Shown piece after piece: positions 16,436-25,867 of a stretch of DNA of 64,000 nt; the first letter of the stretch is position 1, and each line of letters starts with the position of its first letter. The notes beneath the pieces are model-generated. The model was not told where the DNA came from, did not search any database, and saw only the letters and a program-made list of their open reading frames with translations. The stretch is from an uncultured Clostridia bacterium (GTDB lineage: Bacteria > Bacillota > Clostridia > Christensenellales > Aristaeellaceae), in NCBI GenBank assembly GCA_934621485.1, contig CAKTUS010000002.1, forward strand, positions 1 through 64,000, in the 5' to 3' direction. The translations under genes were made by a program, and so were the position numbers.

Positions 16436-17381
16436 GCTTGTAAGGTCATTGCTTTCGACAAGATCGGAACGCAGACTTACGGCACACCCGAAGTCGTCGC
16501 GGTGGACAGCGTTTCCAAAAACTATGAAAAAGAAGAGATTTACCGGCTGGCTGCCTCTGCGGAGCAGTTTTCCGAGCATCCGCTGGGCAAAGCCATTGTG
16601 AGTTGCAGCCAGAACAACGGCGTGGAACTGGCCGCAGAGGAAGGCTTTGAAATGATCCCGGGCCGGGGCGTATGCGCGCGTATTGAGGGAAAAAGCGTTC
16701 TGGCCGGCAACCCGGAACTGCTGCGGGAGCATGGTGTTGAAATTGCTTCCCTACCGAGCGTGGAAACTCATATCCGGCAGGGATGCACCGTGACGTATGT
16801 GGCGGTCGACGGGGGATTCGCCGGATTCCTGGCCCTGTCCGATACGCTGCGAAGGGAAAGCGCGGCAACCATCACCTCCCTATCCGGTCTTGGCGTACAG
16901 CCTGTGCTGCTCACCGGCGACCATGAAAACGCCGCGAAGGCCATTGCCGAAAAGCTACGCATCCATGAGGTACGTGCAAACTGCCTGCCGGAAGATAAGC
17001 TGAAATTCATCGGCGAATACCAGGCCAAGGAAATGCCCGTGTGCATGATTGGCGACGGCGTGAACGACGTCCCGGCGCTGAAAAAAGCAGATGTGGGTAT
17101 CGCCATGGGCGGCGTTGGTAGCGACATCGCCGTGGACACGGCCGACATTGCGCTGGTGGACGACAAAGTTAAAGAACTGCCGCACCCTGTTGCGCTGTCC
17201 AAGCGAATGATGACTACCATCAAGCTGAACATGGCCTTTTTCCATGACGCTGAACTTTATCGCCATTGCGCTGGCCATTCTCGGAACGCTGAACCCCGTT
17301 GTCGGTGCGCTGGTTCACAACGCAGGCTCCGTGCTTGTCATCACAAACTCTGCTTTCTTATTAAAATGGAAGAAAAAATAG
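16436..17381 (+). pseudogene. Truncated, frameshifted heavy-metal P-type ATPase
   Basis: The C-terminal half of a P1B-type ATPase is recognisable: phosphorylation motif as DKIGTQT (normally DKTGTLT), SEHPLGKA with the HP dipeptide, TGDHENAAKA, GDGVNDVPAL and the start of the last membrane pair. The N-terminal metal-binding and membrane parts are missing. Two residues of the phosphorylation motif are changed, and near 17240 a one-base shift moves the end of the protein to another frame, where 'MTLNFIAIALAILGTLNPVV' reads on to a stop at 17379-17381. It cannot make a working pump. Neighbouring repeats suggest loss by rearrangement. Confidence 0.88.
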
Positions 17382-17425
17382 GGAAAAAAAGTACCAGCCT
17401 TTGTATCAAAAGCTGGTACTTATTA

Positions 17426-17517
17426 TGGCGGAGAAGCCGGGATTTGAACCCGGGCGGCACTTATCGCACCCTACTCCCTTAGCAGGGGAGCCCCTTCGGC
17501 CACTTGGGTACTTCTCC
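17426..17517 (-). tRNA. tRNA-Ser(GCT)
   Basis: The minus strand begins ggagaag, has the anticodon loop ctgctaa, the long variable arm of class II tRNAs, a T loop ttcaaat and ends cttctcc-G-CCA with encoded CCA. The length is 92 bases, normal for serine. Confidence 0.93.
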
Positions 17518-17541
17518 ACGTGAACGGTATATATAAAATTC

Positions 17542-17630
17542 TGGCGGAGAGAGAGGGATTCGAACCCCCGGTGCCTTTCAGCATCACTGGTTTTCAAGAC
17601 CAGCGCCTTCAACCGCTCGGCCATCTCTCC
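17542..17630 (-). tRNA. tRNA-Ser(TGA)
   Basis: The minus strand begins ggagaga, with an anticodon stem ctggt/accag around cttgaaa (anticodon TGA), a long variable arm, a T loop ttcgaat and an encoded CCA. The length is 89 bases. It lies 24 bases upstream of tRNA-Ser(GCT) and is probably co-transcribed with it. Confidence 0.93.
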
Positions 17631-18175
17631 ATGTCAGAACCAGCGTTGTTAATTATAACAGATCATTGCTCATTCGTCAATCATTTTTTGAAAATTATCC
17701 GTTTTTTCTTTGCAACGTTCCAATTCACATTGGGCATAAAGGCGGAGTATGTACGAACAGCAGTTTTGAACTTGCCAACCGCTTCTCACCATCCAAAGGT
17801 GGAATCAAAGCGCTTTTGGAACAAACCATCCTTGCCTGGGCGTCCGCCGCAAGCTGATTCGGCCCTATGTTCCCGTCATAATGGCGAAGCGGAACGCAGC
17901 CATCAGAAAGACCAGAAGCGCTTCTACGGCTCCCCTCGTTTTACTGCGCAAGAAACTTGATAAGCATCTGGCTTACCCAACGAGGTCGCAGCAACGCTCC
18001 TCATGCGTCCTCTTTTTGGCTTTCTAATCTTCAACGCCTACAAATAGTCTCCGACTTTCTTCAGCCTCATCCCTTCCGCACGCCTATGGAACATAATCCC
18101 ATAGGCTAAAGCCGCTTTGCTGAAAACAATTGTGAAAACTTTGACAAAAAAATACCGTCAGGCAAACCTCTCCCC
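17631..18175. other. Gap without recognisable gene
   Basis: About 550 bases separate the tRNA pair from the SDR promoter. I see only a small hairpin CCTATGG/CCATAGG near 18083-18105 and AT-rich sequence close to the promoter. No ORF has a ribosome site or a coherent product. Confidence 0.5.
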
Positions 18176-18204
18176 TTGAAAAGCCCCCACCCATATTGTA
18201 TAAT
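18176..18204 (+). promoter_or_regulatory. Sigma-A promoter of the SDR gene
   Basis: TTGAAA (18176-18181), a 17-bp spacer and a perfect TATAAT (18199-18204) precede the start codon at 18237. Confidence 0.8.
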
Positions 18205-18236
18205 AACAGTGGTTTCAAAACAAAGGAGATGGATTT

Positions 18237-19037
18237 ATGGGCTTTTTGACTGGAAAAACAGCAATTATTACGGGCGGCGGACGCGCTGTACTGGAAAACG
18301 GCGGCTGCGGCTCCATCGGCTATGGCATTGCCACCGCGTATGCAAAAGAGGGTGCAAACCTGGTGTTAACCGGCCGGAATATGCAAAAGCTGGAAGACGC
18401 CAAGGAAGAACTGGAACGCTTGTATCACATAAAGGTGCTGCCCGTTCAGGCGGATATCTCCGCAGGCGCGGACAATGAATCCATTGCTAAGCAAGTGGTA
18501 AAAGAAGCCATTGACACCTTCGGCCATATTGATGTGCTGATTAACAATGCTCAGGCTTCCGCGTCCGGCGTTACGCTGGCGGATCATACCACCGAGCAGT
18601 TTAATCTGGCGCTGTACTCCGGTTTGTACGCGGCTTTCTATTACATGAAGGCTTGCTATCCTTATTTGAAGGAAACCAAGGGCTCGGTCATCAACTTTGC
18701 CTCCGGCGCCGGGCTGTTTGGCAATTATGGTCAATGCGCCTATGCCGCCACCAAGGAAGGCATCCGCGGTTTGAGCCGTGTGGCCGCTACCGAGTGGGGC
18801 CGCGACGGTATCAACGTAAACGTGGTTTGCCCGCTGGCTTGGACGGCGCAATTGGAAAAATTTGAAAAAGCCTATCCCGATGCTTTCAAAGCCAATGTGA
18901 AAATGCCTCCCATGGGACACTATGGCGACGCCGAAAAGGAAATTGGCCGTGTGTGCGTGCAGCTGGCCTCTCCCGATTTCAAGTATATGAGCGGCGAAAC
19001 CATCACGCTGGAAGGCGGCATGGGTTTACGCCCGTAA
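18237..19037 (+). CDS. Short-chain dehydrogenase/reductase (SDR)
   Basis: This 266-aa cytoplasmic oxidoreductase has a Rossmann start (TGG at 12-14), NNAQ at 103-106, a catalytic Ser156 and Tyr169-x3-Lys173 (YAATK), so the catalytic set is complete. The glycine-rich loop is longer than usual: about eight extra residues, then 'GSIGYGIATAYAKEGA', which recalls enoyl-ACP reductases, but the YxxxK spacing is that of classical SDRs. Arg47 after the second strand (LTGRN) suggests NADP(H). The substrate is unknown. It has its own promoter and terminator, so it is monocistronic. Confidence 0.9.
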   Translation: MGFLTGKTAIITGGGRAVLENGGCGSIGYGIATAYAKEGANLVLTGRNMQKLEDAKEELERLYHIKVLPVQADISAGADNESIAKQVVKEAIDTFGHIDVLINNAQASASGVTLADHTTEQFNLALYSGLYAAFYYMKACYPYLKETKGSVINFASGAGLFGNYGQCAYAATKEGIRGLSRVAATEWGRDGINVNVVCPLAWTAQLEKFEKAYPDAFKANVKMPPMGHYGDAEKEIGRVCVQLASPDFKYMSGETITLEGGMGLRP

Positions 19038-19049
19038 CGCCCCTTTTGT

Positions 19050-19076
19050 GAAGCTGCGGTTTGAAACCGCAGCTTC
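19050..19076 (+). terminator. Terminator after the SDR gene
   Basis: GAAGCTGCGGTTT (19050-19062) and AAACCGCAGCTTC (19064-19076) form a perfect stem just past the stop. Confidence 0.75.
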
Positions 19077-19902
19077 ATTCATATAAATGCCGCAAGCCTC
19101 AGGGAAAGAAGCTCGCCAGTCAGCGATCTTTTTCGCCAGAAACTGTCGGTACTGTTTTCGGTGTAACCGAGAACGCCCCGTCCACCGGCCAGGCTGGTCG
19201 ATACGAAGAAGTCAGGGAAGCAGTTGCCTCTCTGACAACTCCCTGAAAATGGTTTTGCGACAGTCTGAAGTTCGCCCGATAGGCGAGCTTTCAGTTTGTC
19301 AAAAAACGGAGGAGCAGAAGGCAGAGCGCAGTTCAATCGCCGGGAGAACAACTGTCGTGGCGCTTCCTGGTTTCGCGCCCAACCTGTGGGTCGCTAACTG
19401 CCTATGGCGGTTGTACCCGCTGGATACCTGTTTTTTTCCGGCACCGGCCGGGGTTTTAGGTCGGATACTCTAAGCCGTCTTCTGCCGCAGCTCTTTTCCC
19501 GCGTAACAACGTAGCCAGGTTCGCGGATGCAAACGCTCTTATTAGGATTTCTTGGGCAGACTGACGGAACCGAAAGCACCACACCCGCTTGGGTACCGCG
19601 CACAGCAAGGGAAACTGCTGCATTGGCCGACCGCAGGTCAGACAGGCTATACGATTTCAGTCAGGGGGCCGCCTCTCTCTGACCGCGTCCCAGCATAAAT
19701 GATTTGACAGTCTGGAAGCTCGCCTGGTTGGCGCGCTTCTTTTTTGATACATCCGCTGCAAATCCTGCTAAAGTATTACAAAAGCTCTTGTTCCCCCATC
19801 TTCGGCAAAGCCTGTCAGGAAAACCTTTCAAACAGCGATATTTTCCTCCTCCCCTTTCTGGCAAAACAGATTGATGTCAGGCTAAGGGAAAAGGGGGGCT
19901 CT
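19077..19902. repeat. Repeat-laden gap with two copies of the family E motif
   Basis: Over 800 bases lack a gene. Two copies of the 'CAGGCGATACGATGACCGTC'-like motif lie at 19187-19218 and 19636-19669. Near 19703-19745 lies a 'gacagtctggaagctcgcc' segment with an inverted partner and a T run, also found in other gaps. It sits downstream of both flanking genes (SDR and the purine operon converge here). Confidence 0.6.
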
Positions 19903-20892
19903 TTATCGTTCTTCACGGAAGAAATTGCTGCCGCTGCCGGCAGGCGCGTTTTCGCCTTTGTTTTGGCTGCGCCCGGATAGGATCAGGGTAATCAAGGTCA
20001 TAACGTAAGGCAGCATCATCAGCAATGCTTCGCAGTTATCCGGCAAAAAGCTGAGCTTGATATGCAGGTATAGCCGAAGCAGAATTCCAAAAACCAGGGA
20101 CCCGCCAATCGCCTTGAGCGGATTCCATTTTGCAAAAATCACCAGTGCAACGGCCAGCCACCCCTGGCCGCCAATGAGATTGTACTCCCACTTTCCGCCT
20201 ACATTCATGCAAATAAACAGGCCCGCCAGCCCCATCATGGCGCCGCCGATGATGGAGGCAAGATAGCGGTATCCCGTGATGCTGATTCCCATAGCATCCG
20301 CAGCTTTCGGGTTTTCCCCAACGGCGCGCAGATGCAGGCCCGGCCTGGTTTTGTTGAAGAAAAACCACAGGCCAAACGCAAGCGCAACGCCTGCAATCAC
20401 AAAGAAATTCATGCCGCTCAGCAGTTTGTCCAGGTAGTAATGAAACGGAATGGTTTCTTCTGTGCCGATGGAAAGCCCCTGATCCAGGCCCGAAAACAGG
20501 CTCATCACCGTGCTGTTGAAGCGTGCGGTCGTTTTGGCCGTCTTGGCGGAATTGTTGATGAAAGCGCCCATCATGTTGCATACGCCTCCACCCAGAATAC
20601 TGATGCTCAAGCCTGTAATGAGCTGGTTTGCCTTCAGGGTAACCGTCATGAAGCTGTAGATCAGGCAGCACAGCATGCCTGCAAGGATGGCGGCAAGCAC
20701 CGTTAAAGCAATGCTGCCGGTATAAAACCCAGCCGCCAGCGCGGCAACGGCTGAAACGCCCATAACGCCCTCTACGCCCATGTTCAGGCTGCCGGATTTT
20801 TCCGTCAGGATTTCTCCCAACGTACCCAGCAGCAGCGGCGCTCCGGCCTTAACGCCGGCGGCAAGAAGCGCAATCAGAACATATCCCGTCAT
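19903..20892 (-). CDS. Nucleoside ABC transporter permease (NupQ/YufQ-like)
   Basis: This 329-aa integral membrane protein has eight or nine helices and the family landmarks 'TEKSGSLNMGVEGVM' near residue 30 and 'RAVGENPKAADAMGI' near 190, the coupling loop region of BMP-family importers. It starts with ATG 20892, overlapping the stop of the first permease by 4 bases (ATGA). It is the last gene of the purine operon. The C-terminal tail is rich in Gly, Asn and Arg. It forms the channel heterodimer with the 515-aa permease. Confidence 0.9.
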   Translation of the reverse strand: MTGYVLIALLAAGVKAGAPLLLGTLGEILTEKSGSLNMGVEGVMGVSAVAALAAGFYTGSIALTVLAAILAGMLCCLIYSFMTVTLKANQLITGLSISILGGGVCNMMGAFINNSAKTAKTTARFNSTVMSLFSGLDQGLSIGTEETIPFHYYLDKLLSGMNFFVIAGVALAFGLWFFFNKTRPGLHLRAVGENPKAADAMGISITGYRYLASIIGGAMMGLAGLFICMNVGGKWEYNLIGGQGWLAVALVIFAKWNPLKAIGGSLVFGILLRLYLHIKLSFLPDNCEALLMMLPYVMTLITLILSGRSQNKGENAPAGSGSNFFREER

Positions 20893-22436
20893 TTGGTGAC
20901 ACCGCCCTTTATCAGCTGTTTTCCTTTGAACACGATTCGGTAGGTCAAAAAGAACTCAGATCCCAAGACGAACAGAAGCAAAATGCCAATGATGACCGTT
21001 GCAGAGGCGGATGGTATATTCACACCGTTCACCCGCAGCGTGGCGGACATGGAAAGGCTTTCACAGCCCTTGTTCATCGCGCTAAACAGTATGGCGACAG
21101 CCGCGCCTGCCAGCGGATTCAGCTTCACCAACCACGCTACGGTAATCACCGTAAAACCGATATCGCCAGCTACGGTTTCATTCAGCTTGAAATCCGCGCC
21201 GCTTATCTTCAGCATGCCGGCAATCCCGGCGATGGCTCCGGAAATCAGCATGGTACGCATCACAACCCGCTTCACCGGTACGCCCAGGTATTCCGCCGTT
21301 TTTTCCTGTTCGCCCACCACGCGAATTTCAAAGCCATGACGAGTGTATTGCAAATAAACCGTTACCAAGACAATGATGATCAGAGCCGCCACCCACCCGC
21401 TGGAGCAGCCGAAGATTTTGGTTAGCCGCGCATTGTCCACAAACATGGGACACTGTCCAAAGGAGGGCATCATCGGGTCCTCCCACGGGCCGCGCCGCAG
21501 CAGCTGCACAATATAGGTGGAAATGTAGTTCAGCATGAGTGCAAACAGGGTTTCGCTGGTATTCCAGTGAATTTTGGCATAAGCGGGCAAAAAAGCAAAC
21601 AGTGCTCCGCCAACCGCCCCTGCCGCAAACATCAGCGGAATCAGCGCCGCATGCGGCAACGCATCTCCCAGCCGGTAGGCGAAAAAGGAGGCGAAAACAG
21701 CACCCATGGTAAGCTGACCGGCAACGCCCACATTCCAAAAATGCATTTTGAACGCAACAATGACCGCCATTGTGCCAAGCACCATGGGTATACTCCGCTC
21801 CATGGTGATGGTGAGCGCATTGGCCGTGCCGATGGATCCCTTATAGATTTGCTCAAAAACGGCCAGCGGATTATACCCAATCAGCAGAATCATCAGCATG
21901 CTGCAAACCACGGCTCCAAGGATGGCGAGCAGCCGGATGGAAAGCGCCTGCAAAAAGGTGGGAGGAATTTTCTGGGCGATTCGCTCAAACCGGGAGGCGA
22001 ACAAAAGCCCAAGAACGCCAAAAGCCAGAAGCAGAATCACGTAATTTACAGCGTAAACATGCTCGCCGCCAAACAAGGCGTTTACTGCGGCGGGGTTGCC
22101 CACTCCAAGCCAGCACAGCAGCAACAACAGCACGACAAGGCCCGCCTGCACATAGGCTGAAAACAAAGCGCAAAATCGACCGGTCAGTCTTGTAGCGTTT
22201 GGCAGAAGCAGCAAAACGGCGCTGAGAATCAAACCAGCCGCTACCAGCGTTGAAATCAGGCCGCAAACGACGCCGGCCGCTTTTCCGCCTGTTATCAGAA
22301 CCCAAGCGGACGCCGCAAAGGAGCCTGCCTCGGTGCTCTGTCCAAGAAAAACAACCGCCAGTTGGAGGAAGCTAAGCAGTGAAGCCATGAAACGAAAAAC
22401 CCGCTTTCGGCTCAGATGAATTTTCTTTGCGTTCAT
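20889..22436 (-). CDS. Nucleoside ABC transporter permease (NupP/YufP-like)
   Basis: This 515-aa permease is longer than its partner because of about four extra N-terminal helices (about residues 15-155) before the conserved permease core, which carries 'FKMHFWNVGVAGQLTMGAVF' around residue 230 and the coupling loop 'IRVVGEQEKTAEYLGV' around 370. Family members of this type, as in the B. subtilis guanosine importer, have about 350 residues, so the extension is notable. It is joined to both neighbours by ATGA overlaps, implying stoichiometric translation. Confidence 0.88.
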   Translation of the reverse strand: MNAKKIHLSRKRVFRFMASLLSFLQLAVVFLGQSTEAGSFAASAWVLITGGKAAGVVCGLISTLVAAGLILSAVLLLLPNATRLTGRFCALFSAYVQAGLVVLLLLLCWLGVGNPAAVNALFGGEHVYAVNYVILLLAFGVLGLLFASRFERIAQKIPPTFLQALSIRLLAILGAVVCSMLMILLIGYNPLAVFEQIYKGSIGTANALTITMERSIPMVLGTMAVIVAFKMHFWNVGVAGQLTMGAVFASFFAYRLGDALPHAALIPLMFAAGAVGGALFAFLPAYAKIHWNTSETLFALMLNYISTYIVQLLRRGPWEDPMMPSFGQCPMFVDNARLTKIFGCSSGWVAALIIIVLVTVYLQYTRHGFEIRVVGEQEKTAEYLGVPVKRVVMRTMLISGAIAGIAGMLKISGADFKLNETVAGDIGFTVITVAWLVKLNPLAGAAVAILFSAMNKGCESLSMSATLRVNGVNIPSASATVIIGILLLFVLGSEFFLTYRIVFKGKQLIKGGVTK

Positions 22437-24010
22437 ACTGACATTTCCTCCTTTCCGGCGTCGCCCTTCATCATCAGATAGCCAATTTCACTTTTGGTGG
22501 TTTCGGCCGGCCGCACGCAGCCAGCCGCTTCTCCTCCGCACAAAACCAGCACGCGGTCGCAAATGCCAAGCAAAGCGTCCAGGTCTTCGCCGATAAACAG
22601 CACGCAGGCTCCACGCAGCTTTTCCTGCGTCATCAGGTCATAGATTTTGTAGGTTGCGCCAATATCCAGACCGCGCACGGGATAGGCGGCAATCAGCAGC
22701 TGCGGATGCCCCTGAATTTCCCGGCCCAGGAGCACCTTTTGCACATTGCCGCCGGACAAGCGGCTTACCGGCGTAACCAAATCGGGGGCGGAAATATCCA
22801 AATCCCTGACCATTTGTTCGCAGGTTTCGGCGGCGGATTTTTTGTTCAGAAAAAAACCGTCCGTGCGCTCAAAAGAACGAAGCAGCACGTTTTCCATCAT
22901 GCCCAACGTGGGAATCAGCCCCATGCCCAGCCGATCTTCGGGAACATAAGCGATATGAACGCCCGCATCGTAAATTTCCAGCGGGGTCATGCCCTGAATC
23001 TCTTTTCCCCCGGCTTCAATTACTCCGTTTTCCGGGGCCGTAACGCCGGCCAGCGCGTCGCACAGTTCCTTTTGGCCGCTGCCTGCAATGCCAGCAACGC
23101 CGAGGATTTCTCCTGCGTAGGCCTCAAAGCTGAGGTTTTTCACGTTTTCCGTACCCGATATTCCGCGTACCGTCAGGTTTTTCACCTTCAAATACGGCTG
23201 GGTTTCCCTGCTGACCGGGCAGGTCAGCGAAAGCTTCGCCGGATGGCCCACCATGTCGAATGTAAGCTGTTCGGGCGTAACGGCGCGCATATCCAGTTCT
23301 TCAATGAACTTTCCTTTGCGCAGAACGGTTACTTTGTCCGCCACGGCAAACAACTCGTTCATTTTATGACTGATTAAGACCACGCACTTGCCCTCTGCCT
23401 TCATACGGCGAAGCACATCAAACAGCCGGTCGGTTTCCTGCGGCGTCAGCACGGCGGTGGGTTCATCCAGAATCAGGATCTCCGCCCCGCGGTAAAGCGC
23501 CTTGATGATTTCCACGGTTTGCTTTTCAGAAACCGACATTTCATAAATTCTGCGTTCCGGGTCAATGCGAAAACCGTAAGTATCAATCATTTGACGAATC
23601 TCCGCGCTGACTTTTCGGCGATTCAGCAAAAGCGTGCCTTTCAGCCCAAGGATAATGTTTTCCGTAGCGGTAAGCACATCCACCAGCATGAAATGCTGAT
23701 GAATCATGCCAATGCCCAGCTGATAGGCTGCTTTGGGCGAATCGATTATCGTTTTTCTGCCATCCACCCAGATTTCTCCGTCATCCGGCTGATAAATCCC
23801 CGATAGCATATTGACCAGCGTGGTCTTGCCGCTGCCGTTTTCGCCAAGGAGCGCATGAATTTCACCCCACTTCAGGTTCAGCTCTACCTGATCGTTGGCA
23901 ACGACCCGGCCAAACGTTTTGCAGCAGCGCTTCATCTGGACTGCGTATTCCGATTCGTGTACGGTTTTCAACCAGTTCATCTCCCCGTGAGCCTTTCGGC
24001 CCGGATTCAT
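22433..24010 (-). CDS. Nucleoside ABC transporter ATP-binding protein (NupO/YufO-like)
   Basis: This 525-aa protein has two tandem ABC modules, as in sugar and nucleoside importers of the RbsA/NupO type. The first has Walker A 'GENGSGKTT' (about 60-68), a degenerate signature 'MSVSEKQTVEI' and Walker B 'ILILDEPTAV'. The second starts near residue 270, has 'GVAGIAGSGQKEL', signature 'LSGGNVQKVLLG' and a Walker B ending in 'AAYPVRGLD', where the usual catalytic Glu is missing, as is common in the second half of this family. The ATG at 24010 overlaps the deaminase stop (ATGA); a second in-frame ATG at 23980 is possible. Confidence 0.92.
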   Translation of the reverse strand: MNPGRKAHGEMNWLKTVHESEYAVQMKRCCKTFGRVVANDQVELNLKWGEIHALLGENGSGKTTLVNMLSGIYQPDDGEIWVDGRKTIIDSPKAAYQLGIGMIHQHFMLVDVLTATENIILGLKGTLLLNRRKVSAEIRQMIDTYGFRIDPERRIYEMSVSEKQTVEIIKALYRGAEILILDEPTAVLTPQETDRLFDVLRRMKAEGKCVVLISHKMNELFAVADKVTVLRKGKFIEELDMRAVTPEQLTFDMVGHPAKLSLTCPVSRETQPYLKVKNLTVRGISGTENVKNLSFEAYAGEILGVAGIAGSGQKELCDALAGVTAPENGVIEAGGKEIQGMTPLEIYDAGVHIAYVPEDRLGMGLIPTLGMMENVLLRSFERTDGFFLNKKSAAETCEQMVRDLDISAPDLVTPVSRLSGGNVQKVLLGREIQGHPQLLIAAYPVRGLDIGATYKIYDLMTQEKLRGACVLFIGEDLDALLGICDRVLVLCGGEAAGCVRPAETTKSEIGYLMMKGDAGKEEMSV

Positions 24011-25776
24011 TTTTGCTTTTTGCGGAAGGAGGGAACGCGCGTACGGGTCAGCCCGTCCACCATGTCGGTATCCGTCATGGAAATACCGGGCATAACGGTC
24101 AGCGCCAGCAAAGACAGTTTCAGCAGGGAAGGGTTCTCCCAAATTTGCTGAAGCCGTTCATCCAAAACATCCAGCTGCTTCACCAGCTCTGCGCAGGGCA
24201 CATCCGCCATCAGGCCGGCAACCGGCAGGCACACCTCTCCCAGCACCGCGCCATTCTTCACCGCAACAATACCGCCGCCGGTTTCGCGCAAGCGGTTAAC
24301 GGCTACGGCGCCGTCGGCGGGATCCCTGTATGCAACAATGATGTTGTGGCAGTCATGGGAAATGGTGGTTGCCATCGCGCCCGTTTTCAGCCCGAAATGC
24401 TTGTACACGGCAATGCACTTTGTTCCCCGGTTGAATCGGTTAAAAACCGCCACGAAGCAGTACTCCGGTTTTTCGGAAAGATCCACCGCGCCGTTTACCA
24501 TGGGCAGTTCCTCCCACTCGGCGGCAAACTCCAGCCGATTGCCGCTTGCGCAGTTGATTACGGCAATCTCCGCATCCCGCTCCGGCGCCTTCAGCAGACA
24601 GTCCTCCGCCGTCAAGGGCGCCAGCTGCACCGTATTCAGAAAAGGCGCCGTTCGCTTTTCAGCCGGCGGCGGCAGCAGTTTTCCATGGGCCACCACCATT
24701 TTTCCGCCTACAAACACCATATCCGGTTCTCTTCCGTCCAGTTCGTCCACCAGCTGCATATCGGCCGCAAAGCCCGGCGCAATAGCGCCGATGTCTTCAA
24801 AACCGGTTTCACGCGCCGGGTTCCAGGTGCAGCAGCGAATGGCGTCCATCGTGTCCATTCCAGCGTCCAGCAGCGCCCGGAGCAAGGCGTTCACATGACC
24901 GCGCTGCTGCATGTCCTTGGCATGAACGTCGTCGGTGCACACAGAAAGAAAATCATAGTAGCGCATGCCTTCCGTGCCGGCTACCATCTTTTGCAAACCA
25001 AACATGGTGGACAGCGAAGAACACTGCATATTGGCATGCATCCCAATGCGCATGCACTCCCGCACATCATCCGCGCTCAAAACGGTATGGGTATTCATCA
25101 CACCGGCCAGGCGGTAGGCGGACATGTTCCGTCCGGTTACATAAGGCGCATGCCCCTGGATGACCACATCCCGCTTGCGGCCTTCGGCCAGAATATCCCG
25201 CATAAACGGCTGATCCGTAATCACGGCGTTGGAATCCATAACCTCTGCAATGCCGTAAATACCTTCAGAATCCAACAGTTGAGCCATTTGCGGCGCACGG
25301 ATGGGAAAGGGAACCGTTTCAAACTCAGCGTCGGCAGGAATACAGGAGGAGGCCAGATTGAACTGGCGCATGGGCGAGCGCTTGGCGTCTTCCACCATCC
25401 AGAGGATGCCCTCGATACCGCACACGTTGCCAATTTCATGGGGATCTGTCATTGCGCTGGTCGTTCCATGCAATACGGCTTCCCGACCGAAGCTTTCCGG
25501 CGTCAGCATGGAGGATTCCACGTGCATATGGATTTCCACAAAACCGGGCAGCAGGTATTTGCCATGGCCATCCACAACCTTTCCGCTTACGGAATCGCAC
25601 TTTTCACCCGGTTGCACGTGCACAATCACGCCGTCTTTCACGTCTACGCTTGCAGGATAGATTTCGCCCGTCAGGACATTGACCAGCTTTACATTTTGGA
25701 TGGTCAGGTCACAAGGAATTTTCTTCGTGGCAGCGGCAATCAGCGAAGAATAGTCTCTGTTTTGAATCACTTTCAT
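24007..25776 (-). CDS. ade: Adenine deaminase
   Basis: This 589-aa amidohydrolase converts adenine to hypoxanthine and ammonia. Family landmarks are 'LLPGFVEIHMHVESSML' (metal ligands His-x-His near residue 90), 'GTTSAMTDPHEIGNV', 'GHAPYVTGRNMSAY' and 'DFLSVCTDDVHAKD', with the long C-terminal domain containing 'SHDCHNIIVAYRDPADGA'. The length is standard. ATG 25776 is preferred for its AAGGGG ribosome site. It sits inside a nucleoside importer operon between the binding protein and the ATPase, which points to salvage of imported purines. Confidence 0.95.
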   Translation of the reverse strand: MKVIQNRDYSSLIAAATKKIPCDLTIQNVKLVNVLTGEIYPASVDVKDGVIVHVQPGEKCDSVSGKVVDGHGKYLLPGFVEIHMHVESSMLTPESFGREAVLHGTTSAMTDPHEIGNVCGIEGILWMVEDAKRSPMRQFNLASSCIPADAEFETVPFPIRAPQMAQLLDSEGIYGIAEVMDSNAVITDQPFMRDILAEGRKRDVVIQGHAPYVTGRNMSAYRLAGVMNTHTVLSADDVRECMRIGMHANMQCSSLSTMFGLQKMVAGTEGMRYYDFLSVCTDDVHAKDMQQRGHVNALLRALLDAGMDTMDAIRCCTWNPARETGFEDIGAIAPGFAADMQLVDELDGREPDMVFVGGKMVVAHGKLLPPPAEKRTAPFLNTVQLAPLTAEDCLLKAPERDAEIAVINCASGNRLEFAAEWEELPMVNGAVDLSEKPEYCFVAVFNRFNRGTKCIAVYKHFGLKTGAMATTISHDCHNIIVAYRDPADGAVAVNRLRETGGGIVAVKNGAVLGEVCLPVAGLMADVPCAELVKQLDVLDERLQQIWENPSLLKLSLLALTVMPGISMTDTDMVDGLTRTRVPSFRKKQK

Positions 25777-25867
25777 AACGCTTTCCCCTTTTCGTATATC
25801 CACTTGAAAACAGAAAAGAATACGGGGATTCGGCCATCACCGCACCCCCGTATCGATGCTTTCCAGA

